Positions 1 to 7,663 of a stretch of 64,000 bases of DNA are shown here, piece after piece; position 1 is the stretch's first letter; each line of letters starts with the position of its first letter. The translations under genes and the position numbers were made by a program. Source of the DNA: Jejuia sp040720935 (GTDB lineage Bacteria > Bacteroidota > Bacteroidia > Flavobacteriales > Flavobacteriaceae). Where the stretch lies: NCBI RefSeq assembly GCF_040720935.1, contig NZ_JBFDAE010000001.1, forward strand, positions 1 through 64,000, read 5' to 3'. The notes under the pieces were generated by a model that was given only the letters and a program-made list of their open reading frames with translations, was not told the DNA's origin and ran no database searches.

Positions 1-123
1 AGAATTTAGAATTTAGAATTTAGAATTTAGAATTTAGAATTTAGAATTTAGAATTTAGAATTTAGAATTTAGAATTTAGAATTTAGAATTTAGAATTTAG
101 AATTTAGAATTTAGAATTTAGAA
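1..123. repeat. Heptamer tandem repeat
   Basis: About 17.5 uninterrupted copies of the 7-bp unit AGAATTT run from the window edge to about 123. The array is cut by the left edge, so its full length is unknown. It lies upstream of the metal ABC transporter genes. It is too short-period for CRISPR and has no coding potential of its own. Confidence 0.97.
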
Positions 124-209
124 AGTTGAAAAAATAATTTGGGAAATAAAAAAGAATCCAGTAGAAAGTCAACACTTGATTATATTCGCATAATTGAACA
201 TTAAACGCA

Positions 210-300
210 CAATCCCGAAGCGTCGGGACCGAGAACAGGAGAACAAAGTTCGACGCGGAGTTTTCAAATCGGTTTTCATACCAATGAAAAGCGGAATGAA
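210..300. repeat. Intergenic repeat, copy 1 (with CCCGA hairpin)
   Basis: A small hairpin CCCGAAGCGTCGGG at about 213-227 is followed at 231-300 by a roughly 70-nt block that recurs, with a few changes, at 1332-1402. Shared words include GGAGAAC, TTCGACGCGG and GTTTTCAAATC. The hairpin word recurs at about 55107 with a longer stem. This block directly precedes the ABC ATPase gene. Confidence 0.8.
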
Positions 301-326
301 CATAGAATAATTTATAAAAAATAAAT

Positions 327-1106
327 ATGATTCTAAAGGAAGATAAAAATTCAAAAGAGACACCCACCTCCGCAGGTGCAGTAGCAGTAAAAGTAGATGA
401 CCTAACCGTAGCCTATAACTACAAACCCGTACTCTGGGACATCGATTTAGAAATCCCAGAAGGTGTACTTATGGCTATTGTAGGCCCAAACGGCGCGGGA
501 AAATCAACCCTCATAAAATCAATTTTAGGCATTTTAAAACCCATTGCAGGCAGCGTTAGCATCTACGACAAACCTTATGAAAAACAACGAGAGCTAGTTG
601 CGTATGTGCCACAAAAAGGAAGTGTAGATTGGGATTTCCCAACAACCGCTCTAGACGTTGTCATGATGGGAACTTATGGCAGTTTAGGCTGGATAAGGCG
701 TCCAGGACAAAAAGAAAAAAAAGCAGCTTTGGAAGCCTTGGAGAAAGTAGGCATGCTTTCTTTTAAAGGCAGACAAATAAGTCAGTTATCTGGGGGACAA
801 CAACAACGTATTTTCCTTGCAAGAGCCTTAGTACAAAACGCATCTATTTACTTTATGGATGAACCTTTTCAAGGGGTAGATGCTACAACCGAAATTGCCA
901 TAATCAATATTTTAAAGGAATTAAGAAAAGCAGGAAAAACAGTCATCGTAGTACATCACGATTTACAAACCGTTCCTGAGTATTTCGATTGGGTAACTTT
1001 TTTAAACGTAAAAAAAATTGCCACAGGGCCAGTTAAAGATATTTTTAATGATGATAACTTAACTAAGACTTATGGTATTAACTATAAAGTGAGTATTCAG
1101 GAGTAA
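327..1106 (+). CDS. Metal ABC transporter ATP-binding protein
   Basis: This 259-residue protein is the cytosolic ATPase of a Zn/Mn/Fe-type (cluster 9, TroB/MntB/ZnuC-like) ABC importer. Walker A is GPNGAGKS at residues 53-60, the Q-loop glutamine is near 96, the LSGGQ signature is at 154-158, Walker B YFMDEP is at 175-180 and the switch histidine lies in VHHD near 210. It energises the two permeases encoded just downstream. The first 20 residues are a non-conserved hydrophilic extension, so a later start is possible. The solute-binding protein is not in the window and is probably encoded upstream. Which metal is carried cannot be told from the sequence. Confidence 0.93.
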   Translation: MILKEDKNSKETPTSAGAVAVKVDDLTVAYNYKPVLWDIDLEIPEGVLMAIVGPNGAGKSTLIKSILGILKPIAGSVSIYDKPYEKQRELVAYVPQKGSVDWDFPTTALDVVMMGTYGSLGWIRRPGQKEKKAALEALEKVGMLSFKGRQISQLSGGQQQRIFLARALVQNASIYFMDEPFQGVDATTEIAIINILKELRKAGKTVIVVHHDLQTVPEYFDWVTFLNVKKIATGPVKDIFNDDNLTKTYGINYKVSIQE

Positions 1107-1331
1107 AAAGCCCCCTAACCCCCATGAGGGGGAACTCAAATCCCTCCTGAAAGGTTTCAAAAACCTTGTAGGTATGAAATGAAGAAGTAAAATAAAATGA
1201 GATTGTGAAACAAGTTCAAGGCAATAAAAGTATAACAGAGAGAAAAAATAAAAAAGCTAAGCAAAAAGTCAAGTCCTAAATCAATTCGTAGAATTGACCG
1301 TCAAGACGCAGAATAGATGAAGAAAAGCTCC

Positions 1332-1402
1332 GAGAAAAGGAGAACGAATGTTCGACGCGGCGTTTTCAAATCAGTTTTCATTCCGATAAAAATCGGAATG
1401 AA
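1332..1402. repeat. Intergenic repeat, copy 2
   Basis: This is the second copy of the 70-nt block at 231-300, in the same orientation, so the two copies flank the ABC ATPase gene as direct repeats. In this copy the 3' end forms a perfect 8-bp hairpin with an AAAA loop (about 1379-1399), whereas the first copy has lost the symmetry. Confidence 0.8.
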
Positions 1403-1504
1403 AACTTACTCGGCTTGAACTTGATTTCCTGCCGGCAGGCAGGTTTGGTTCGTTTTGCATCTAGGCAAAATGAACATTAAAATAAAAAGCGAAATCAGGA
1501 AGAG

Positions 1505-1524
1505 ATTCCTGCCTTCGCAGGAAT
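1505..1524. repeat. REP-like palindrome at permease start
   Basis: The perfect palindrome ATTCCTGCCTTCGCAGGAAT (8-bp stem, CTTC loop) ends one base before the ATG at 1526. The same 20-mer occurs at 11982-12001, with an inverted variant at 11932-11951 and a diverged one at 28572-28591. It occupies the ribosome-binding window of the permease gene. Confidence 0.9.
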
Positions 1525-1525
1525 T

Positions 1526-2653
1526 ATGGATATAACAGAATACTTTTCATTAGTCTTCACAGACTACACCCTAAGAACCATCACCTTGGGCACCGCCATA
1601 CTAGGCGCAGTTACTGGTATGTTAGGAAGTTTCGCTGTACTCCGAAAACAAAGTTTATTAGGCGATGCCATTTCGCATGCAGCTTTACCCGGAATTGCGA
1701 TCGCTTTTTTAATTACTGGTGCAAAAGACAGCAATGTCTTATTATTAGGCGCATTGGTTAGCGGACTCATTGGCACATTTTGGATTCGAGGTATCATTAG
1801 TAAAACACATTTAAAATCAGATACCGCTTTAGGATTAATTTTGTCGTTGTTTTTTGGTTTTGGGATGTTGCTACTCACTTTCATTCAAAAACAACCCAAT
1901 GCAAATCAAGCAGGATTAGACAAATATTTATTTGGACAAGCAGCAACTCTTTTAGAAAGCGATGTTTGGATGATGACGATTGTAACAGGCATTTGTTTAT
2001 TCGTTTTACTGCTCTTTTGGAAGGAATTTAAAATCCTTTTATTTGATGCAGATTACACCAAAACCTTAGGTTTCAACACAAAATTTATAGACATACTAAT
2101 CACTATCTTCATAGTTCTAGCCATTGTTTTAGGATTACAAACCGTTGGTGTTGTACTTATGAGCGCTATGCTGTTAGCACCCGCAGCTGCTGCACGCCAA
2201 TGGACAAATAGCTTAGGGGTAATGGTGTTTTTAGCCGCCATTTTCGGTGCATTTTCTGGGGTTTTTGGAACAGCCATAAGTGCGAGTCAAAACAATCTTT
2301 CAACAGGGCCAGTCATCGTTATTGTAGCAAGTGTTTTTGTATTGATTTCATTTATATTTTCACCAAGTAGAGGTTTGCTGTTTAAACAAATTCGTTTTAT
2401 AAAAAACCGTCGCGATTTACAGCTACATAAAACATTATCATTTATGTATCATATCGCAGAAACCCACGATAATATTTCGCATCCGCACACCATAAAAATC
2501 TTAAATAATTTTCAAGGTTATACAAAAGGCACACTTCAAAAATTAGTAAGCAAAAACTATGTAGAACTTGATGGCGACATGTGGAGCTTAACCGAAGAAG
2601 GTTTTAAAACCGCTTCTAATTTGTACAACCAGCAAAACGAAAACAATGAGTAA
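1526..2653 (+). CDS. Metal ABC transporter permease with C-terminal winged-helix tail
   Basis: A 375-residue cluster 9 (TroC/ZnuB-like) inner-membrane permease for Zn, Mn or Fe uptake. Residues 1-290 hold about eight membrane segments with the family's conserved GDAISHAALPGIAIAF stretch near 45-60 and AMLLAPAAAARQW near 210-225. After residue 290 there is a charged cytosolic tail of about 85 residues that looks like a winged helix of the DtxR/MntR type, with segments of the form HKTLSFMYHIAE and LVSKNYVELDGDMWSLTEEG. Its stop overlaps the next permease's start by 8 bases (ATGAGTAA), so the two are translationally coupled and probably form a heterodimeric channel. Confidence 0.92.
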   Translation: MDITEYFSLVFTDYTLRTITLGTAILGAVTGMLGSFAVLRKQSLLGDAISHAALPGIAIAFLITGAKDSNVLLLGALVSGLIGTFWIRGIISKTHLKSDTALGLILSLFFGFGMLLLTFIQKQPNANQAGLDKYLFGQAATLLESDVWMMTIVTGICLFVLLLFWKEFKILLFDADYTKTLGFNTKFIDILITIFIVLAIVLGLQTVGVVLMSAMLLAPAAAARQWTNSLGVMVFLAAIFGAFSGVFGTAISASQNNLSTGPVIVIVASVFVLISFIFSPSRGLLFKQIRFIKNRRDLQLHKTLSFMYHIAETHDNISHPHTIKILNNFQGYTKGTLQKLVSKNYVELDGDMWSLTEEGFKTASNLYNQQNENNE

Positions 2654-3806
2654 CGCACAACTAGAAATACAACTTATTGCGAGTTTGGTTGCCATTGCCT
2701 GCGCCATTCCCGGAACGTTTTTAGTCCTCAGAAAGATGGCGATGATTAGCGATGCAATTAGTCATTCTATTTTGCCAGGTATTGTTATTGGTTTTTTTAT
2801 TACTCAAGATTTAAACTCGCCGCTACTTATTTTACTCGCTGCGCTTACAGGAATTATTACCGTTGTTTTGGTAGAGTACATTCAAAAAACTGGTTTGGTA
2901 AAGGAAGATACTGCTATTGGCTTAGTCTTTCCTGCGCTTTTTAGTATTGGTGTGATTATGATTGCCAAAAATGCAAATGATGTCCATTTGGATGTTGATG
3001 CTGTTTTATTGGGAGAATTAGCTTTTGCCCCTTTTGACAGACTATTAATTTCTGGAGTTGATGTAGGACCAAAATCATTATGGATTATTGGTAGCATCTT
3101 GATTATAACAATTGGTTTGCTCATTGCCTTTTTCAAAGAATTAAAGGTAAGCACATTCGATGCTGGTTTAGCAGCATCTTTAGGGTTTTCGCCAGCAATA
3201 ATTCATTACGGATTGATGACGGTTTCGTCTGTAACTACAGTTGGCGCTTTTGATGCCGTTGGCGCAATTTTAGTAGTCGCCTTAATGATTGCTCCAGCCG
3301 CAACCGCATATCTGCTTACCAACAATTTAAAACGCATGCTTATTTACGCCATTTGTTTTGGAGTTTTTAGTGCCATTTCAGGCTATTGGGTAGCGCATTG
3401 GCTTGATGCTTCTATTTCTGGGTCTATAACCACAATGTTAGGCCTATTGTTTTTAGTGGTTTACTTATTCTCCCCAAACAAAGGTATTATAGCCGTAATG
3501 TATCGTGAAAAACAACAACGTACGGAAGTCTCTTTATTGACCTTTCTACTGCATTTAAAAAACCATACTGAAGAAAGCGAACGCCATGTAAACCACCTCA
3601 ACGAACATATCAATTGGCAAAAAGTACGCTCTAAAACGGTATTGGATTTAGCTTTAAAAAACAACATGATTCGGTTTGATAAAAACATTGTGTATTTAAC
3701 TGAAAAAGGGGACGATTTCACATCCCAAGCCATTGATTATATCATTACCAATCAAGATAATAAGATTGAACATATGAAAGATGATTTCTTTTTGTTTAGG
3801 GGGTAA
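2646..3806 (+). CDS. Second metal ABC transporter permease with winged-helix-like tail
   Basis: A 386-residue paralogue of the preceding permease (TroD-like), also with about eight to nine membrane segments and the conserved SDAISHSILPGIVIGF and LMIAPAATAYLL stretches. The last ~95 residues are cytosolic and again resemble a winged helix, with a terminal VYLTEKGDDFTSQAI segment matching WSLTEEGFKTASN of its partner. It overlaps its upstream neighbour by 8 bases. The last codons and the stop (3792-3806) form one copy of a 15-bp direct repeat whose other copy lies beyond the GIY-YIG gene at 4214-4228, so the tail end of this gene was probably duplicated by an insertion. Confidence 0.92.
   Translation: MSNAQLEIQLIASLVAIACAIPGTFLVLRKMAMISDAISHSILPGIVIGFFITQDLNSPLLILLAALTGIITVVLVEYIQKTGLVKEDTAIGLVFPALFSIGVIMIAKNANDVHLDVDAVLLGELAFAPFDRLLISGVDVGPKSLWIIGSILIITIGLLIAFFKELKVSTFDAGLAASLGFSPAIIHYGLMTVSSVTTVGAFDAVGAILVVALMIAPAATAYLLTNNLKRMLIYAICFGVFSAISGYWVAHWLDASISGSITTMLGLLFLVVYLFSPNKGIIAVMYREKQQRTEVSLLTFLLHLKNHTEESERHVNHLNEHINWQKVRSKTVLDLALKNNMIRFDKNIVYLTEKGDDFTSQAIDYIITNQDNKIEHMKDDFFLFRG
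3792..3806. repeat. 15-bp direct repeat, left copy (possible target duplication)
   Basis: TTGTTTAGGGGGTAA includes the stop codon of the second permease. An identical copy is at 4214-4228. The pair brackets the inverted repeats and the GIY-YIG gene, as expected of a target-site duplication. Confidence 0.8.
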
Positions 3807-3837
3807 TTTGTCATTCAGAGCGGAGCGAAGAATCTCT
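3807..3837. repeat. Left inverted repeat of GIY-YIG cassette
   Basis: It begins TTTGTCATTCAGA and ends CGAAGAATCTC. The reverse complement of 4168-4204 begins with the same 13 bases and ends GAAGAATCTTT. The two arms differ only in the middle, by a few substitutions and a short length difference. Confidence 0.88.
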
Positions 3838-3863
3838 TTTATAAAAAAATTTAAATTGATAAT

Positions 3864-4169
3864 ATGAAGACAATTGGCAATCACAATTATTACGTTTACA
3901 TGCTTCCGAATAAAAACAAAACGGTTTTATATACTGGTGTAACTAATAATCTGAAAGAACGTCTTTATTATCATAAAAATCCACTTCCGTTTTCTAAAGC
4001 ATTTACTTCAAAATATAATTGTTATTTTTTAGTTTACTACGAGCATTTTTATCAGATTGAAGATGCAATTACAAGAGAGAAACAGATAAAAGGTAAGAGT
4101 AGAGCAAAAAAAGATGCTTTAATTTTCGATTTTAATCCTTCATGGACTTTTTTAAATGATGATATTTAA
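3864..4169 (+). CDS. Small GIY-YIG nuclease-domain protein
   Basis: A 101-residue single-domain GIY-YIG protein of the YhbQ/URI-like class. The motif pair is YYVYML (residues 9-14) and YTGVT (23-27), followed by the catalytic-type arginine R33 in LKERLYYH and the metal-binding-type glutamate E72 in AITREKQIKG, so the active site appears intact. Family members cut DNA, but the role of these short stand-alone forms is not established. Here the gene sits alone between two inverted repeats, which are in turn bracketed by a 15-bp direct repeat, so it looks like the coding part of a small inserted element rather than part of the transporter operon. It could still be read through from the permease genes. 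Confidence 0.9.
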   Translation: MKTIGNHNYYVYMLPNKNKTVLYTGVTNNLKERLYYHKNPLPFSKAFTSKYNCYFLVYYEHFYQIEDAITREKQIKGKSRAKKDALIFDFNPSWTFLNDDI

Positions 4170-4204
4170 AGATTCTTCAGTCGTTCCTCCTTCTGAATGA
4201 CAAA
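4168..4204. repeat. Right inverted repeat of GIY-YIG cassette
   Basis: It starts within the TAA stop of the GIY-YIG gene with AAAGATTCTTCAG and ends TCTGAATGACAAA, the inverse of the left arm. The element and the gene's 3' end are fused with no spare sequence. Confidence 0.88.
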
Positions 4205-4213
4205 TACAAGTTA

Positions 4214-4228
4214 TTGTTTAGGGGGTAA
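4214..4228. repeat. 15-bp direct repeat, right copy
   Basis: Identical to 3792-3806, with similar bases continuing on both sides (TTTG against CTTTGG downstream). Removing one copy plus the intervening 407 bases would restore an uninterrupted 3' region of the permease gene. Confidence 0.8.
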
Positions 4229-4364
4229 CTTTGGTATCTTTATTGTGGCTATTATTCCATTCCTCACTATAATCACGTAGTTCAACAAAAAAATAATTTT
4301 TTCGGTTTAAAAATCAATGACCAAGTGTGATTTTTTCGTACATTTCTCGACCTAAACACACTTC

Positions 4365-7300
4365 ATGAGACACATTTTAGCCCTAGCCCTTCTACTTTTT
4401 ATTAGCCTTAAAAGTGAGGCACAAGAAAAAATTCCTTTTATCGATTTAGATGATATTTACGAGCAACTATCAGAAGGAGAAGAACTTTCAGATTACTCTA
4501 AAAACATTGAACTCCTAAATAAAATAAGCAAAAATGATTCTTCGTATTGTGATGTTTTGGTTTCTAAATCCTATTACCTTTTAAATTCAGAAAAGTATGA
4601 AGAAGCTCTAAAAACCATTGATGAAGGTCTCGGTTTAGATTGTGGCAGTTTAAATTTATCATTCTACATTAATAAAGGGTTAACCTATACCCTTATGGAA
4701 GATTACGACAAAGCAGTTGATGTCTATAAAAAAGCCTTGGAAACCTATCCAAAAAATGCTGAATTATGGTTCAACAAAGGCTTGGCATACGAAAAAGCAG
4801 AAAACCTAGAAGAAGCTATTAAGGCTTACCAAACTGCAATAACCCTAAAACCCACTTATGCACAACCGCATTTACAACTCGGGAATATTTGCTACAAACA
4901 AGAGCGCATGACACAAGCAATGATGTGTTTTAACGTCTATTTAATTTTAATTATTGATGAGGAAAATGACTTTAGAACTCTTCAATCGCTAAACAGCATT
5001 GTGTCTGATAAAAATAATAACGAAGCTAATCCAGACTTTGAAATATCTCCAGACGACGAAGCTTTTGATGACATGGATTTAATATTGAGCAATAAAATTG
5101 CTCTAAACAAGAAATATAAAACTGGGCATAAAATTGAAATACCACTTACCAAACAAAATCATGCTTTACTAGAACAAATAAAAGATTTTGAAGGAAACGA
5201 TGGTTTTTGGGATAAAAAATATGTGCCATTATATAAATGGATTGCTGAACATGATCTGTTCGAAAATTTTACCTATACACTTTGCTACCCCATAGAAAAT
5301 AAAAGGTATGCTAAAATAATTAAGAGCAACGAAAAAAATATTATAGATTTTCTTGGTAAATTCTATGATAAGTGGCGTGCTATTATGAGCAACAATACCA
5401 TTGAATTTGATGGCAAAACCCAAGAGGTTTCAAATTTTTATTACAACAACTATACCCAAGCCGTTGGAAAAATGAACGGCGAAACTTCAGTAGGTAAATG
5501 GTTTATTTATAATGAAGACGGACAATTAGCCTCGGAAGGCACTTATGATGACAATGGCGAACGCGACCAAAAATGGACGTGGTACTACCCTAATGGCGAC
5601 ATTAAAGAAACGGCGTTATACGAAAACACCAAACTTAACGGTGCAAACCATCAGTTATTCAAAAATGGCAAACCAAATATTGTTACCAACTTCAAAGATG
5701 GAAAATTGGACGGCGAATACCTGCTCTATAACGACAAAGGCGCATTAATTGAAAAGAAATATTTTAAGGAAGGTAAATTGGATGGGCTATACAAGTCCTA
5801 TTTCAAAGTGGGAGAATCGCTTCTGGAATGGCATGTCCCTTATAAAAACGGCGACGTTGCATCTATAGCCACCGAGTATTACGCCAATGGTGATGTATAT
5901 GCTGATATTCCGTTTGAGAACGGCAAGAGACACGGGGTTGAAAAGAAATATTATTTCAACAAAAAAACATCTTCTGAAATTACATATGCGAATGGCCAAT
6001 TAAACGGTGCCTATAAAACATATCATTCCAACGGAACGCTTTGGAAAGAAGGGATCAGTAAAGACGATTTTTACAACGGGCCATTTAAAACCTATTACAG
6101 AGACGGCACTTTAGAGAGCGATCAAACCTATATTGAAGGTAATCATGATGGAGACTATAAGCATTTCGACAGGGATGGAAAACCTCATTATGATTTTGAA
6201 TATAGAAAAGGAGTAGTGCTCGCTTACAAATATTATGATAAAGAAGGTAACGTTATAAAGGAAGCTAGAAAAAAAGGAGGTAAATTTCAGTTTACTGGGT
6301 ATTCTGCTCAAGGTGTAAAATTCTCGGAAGGTTTATATGATATTAAAGGTGGAAAAGAAGGGGTTTGGAAATTCTATTCTGATAATGGCGTATTGACAGC
6401 TAAAGGAAAATATTCTGACAACAAGGTTTTTGGAGCATATACCGATTATTATAATAACGGTGAAATTGAATCTATATCGCAATATGAAAACGATTCTCTT
6501 ACTGGATATTACGTAGGCTACCACAAAAACGGTCAATTAAAACAACAGGGATGGTATAAAAAGAATGCTGCTCACGGCGAATGGCGTACCTACTACATCA
6601 ACGGCACACTAAAGGAAATAAACTTTTACCATAATGGAGATTTGAACGGTACACAAGAATTATTTGCTGCCGATGGAAGACCCGAGCGCACCTATACCTA
6701 CAAATTAGGAGAACTTGATTCTGAAGTTTATTTTGATCAAGATGGTAATACGCTTGGAAACATAAACTACCGTCCTAAAGAAAACGACTTCACCTTAACC
6801 TATAAATTAAGCAATGGAAAAACAGATTTTAAGTTAGATTATGTTAACGGCGTAAAACATGGCACCTACATAAGCTACGATTTTTATGGAAACACCTTGG
6901 TTGAAGGCACTTATAAAAATGGCGAAATGAATGGCGAGTGGATCTGGTATTTCCCCAATGGAAATAAAAGTATTGTAAAAAACTATCGCAATGGCACTTT
7001 ACATGGCGACTATTTAGAGTATTACGAAAATGGGCAATTAGATGAAAAAGACGTTTATGTATTCGGAAAAATTGAAGGCACATCAACTTCGTTTCATGAA
7101 AATGGTGTACAATCGCATGCAACCGATTTTGAATACGGACAACTTCATGGTAAAAAATTATTTTATGATAACTCAGGAAAACTTCAATTGATAAGATTTT
7201 ACAATTATGGCAGACTAATTGGATACAGTTATTTAGACACCAATTCTAAAGAGTTACCAATGATACCGTTGGAGAATGAAACTGGAAAAATAAAAGCTTT

Positions 7301-7661
7301 TTTCGATAACGGGAAAGTATCTCGGGATTTTGAATATAAAAATGGTGATTTATCAGGCAATTACAAAGAGTATTATTATTCTGGTCAGTTAGAAAGCGAC
7401 ATCACTTATAAATCGGGAAAATTTGATGGGACTGTAACCACCTATTATGCAAATGGTAACAAAAAGGGTGTCTATAATTATCAATACGGCGTACTTCAAG
7501 GTTTAGGAACAAAATATCATGAAAATGGTAACTTAAAAGAAGAAATAAACTATGTTAACGATTATAAAAATGGGGCTAGAAAATATTATAATACCAACGG
7601 AAAATTAATAAAAGAAGAACAGTATTTTAATGGTGATATTTACAAATCTAAAACCTTCTAA
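4365..7661 (+). CDS. TPR and MORN-like (YwqK-type) repeat protein
   Basis: A 1098-residue exported protein. Residues 1-19 are a signal peptide ending SEAQ. Residues about 50-210 hold TPR motifs (for example NAELWFNKGLAYEKAENLEEAIKAYQ). From about 360 to the end there are roughly two dozen repeats of a 22-24 residue unit of the form YYxNGxLKxExxYxNGxLNGxx, the MORN_2/YwqK-antitoxin-like type. Such repeats form long beta-rich solenoids, but their ligand is unknown. The next gene starts 2 bases after the stop, so it is co-transcribed with two DUF3857 proteins and yraN. The YwqK label is a domain name only; nothing here indicates a toxin partner. Confidence 0.88.
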   Translation: MRHILALALLLFISLKSEAQEKIPFIDLDDIYEQLSEGEELSDYSKNIELLNKISKNDSSYCDVLVSKSYYLLNSEKYEEALKTIDEGLGLDCGSLNLSFYINKGLTYTLMEDYDKAVDVYKKALETYPKNAELWFNKGLAYEKAENLEEAIKAYQTAITLKPTYAQPHLQLGNICYKQERMTQAMMCFNVYLILIIDEENDFRTLQSLNSIVSDKNNNEANPDFEISPDDEAFDDMDLILSNKIALNKKYKTGHKIEIPLTKQNHALLEQIKDFEGNDGFWDKKYVPLYKWIAEHDLFENFTYTLCYPIENKRYAKIIKSNEKNIIDFLGKFYDKWRAIMSNNTIEFDGKTQEVSNFYYNNYTQAVGKMNGETSVGKWFIYNEDGQLASEGTYDDNGERDQKWTWYYPNGDIKETALYENTKLNGANHQLFKNGKPNIVTNFKDGKLDGEYLLYNDKGALIEKKYFKEGKLDGLYKSYFKVGESLLEWHVPYKNGDVASIATEYYANGDVYADIPFENGKRHGVEKKYYFNKKTSSEITYANGQLNGAYKTYHSNGTLWKEGISKDDFYNGPFKTYYRDGTLESDQTYIEGNHDGDYKHFDRDGKPHYDFEYRKGVVLAYKYYDKEGNVIKEARKKGGKFQFTGYSAQGVKFSEGLYDIKGGKEGVWKFYSDNGVLTAKGKYSDNKVFGAYTDYYNNGEIESISQYENDSLTGYYVGYHKNGQLKQQGWYKKNAAHGEWRTYYINGTLKEINFYHNGDLNGTQELFAADGRPERTYTYKLGELDSEVYFDQDGNTLGNINYRPKENDFTLTYKLSNGKTDFKLDYVNGVKHGTYISYDFYGNTLVEGTYKNGEMNGEWIWYFPNGNKSIVKNYRNGTLHGDYLEYYENGQLDEKDVYVFGKIEGTSTSFHENGVQSHATDFEYGQLHGKKLFYDNSGKLQLIRFYNYGRLIGYSYLDTNSKELPMIPLENETGKIKAFFDNGKVSRDFEYKNGDLSGNYKEYYYSGQLESDITYKSGKFDGTVTTYYANGNKKGVYNYQYGVLQGLGTKYHENGNLKEEINYVNDYKNGARKYYNTNGKLIKEEQYFNGDIYKSKTF

Positions 7662-7663
7662 GT

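Larger units (their letters stand above)
1107..1525. other. 419-bp intergenic region rich in palindromic repeats
   Basis: No gene is visible here. It holds, in order: a C5/G5 hairpin at 1110-1134 (family AGCCCCCTAACCCCC...GGGGGAA, seen again at 32176 and 32284); the second copy of the 70-nt block (1332-1402), which contains a perfect ATTCCGAT-AAAA-ATCGGAAT hairpin; a CCTGCCGGCAGGCAGG word at 1428-1443 (variant at 27318-27337); and a perfect 20-nt palindrome at 1505-1524 that touches the next start codon. Confidence 0.85.

Noticed and set aside
1..123. Possible CRISPR array
   Set aside because: Seven-base unit with no spacers and no cas genes; it is a simple tandem repeat.
4365..7661. YwqK toxin-antitoxin module
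   Set aside because: Only the repeat type matches; the protein is large and exported and has no toxin neighbour.
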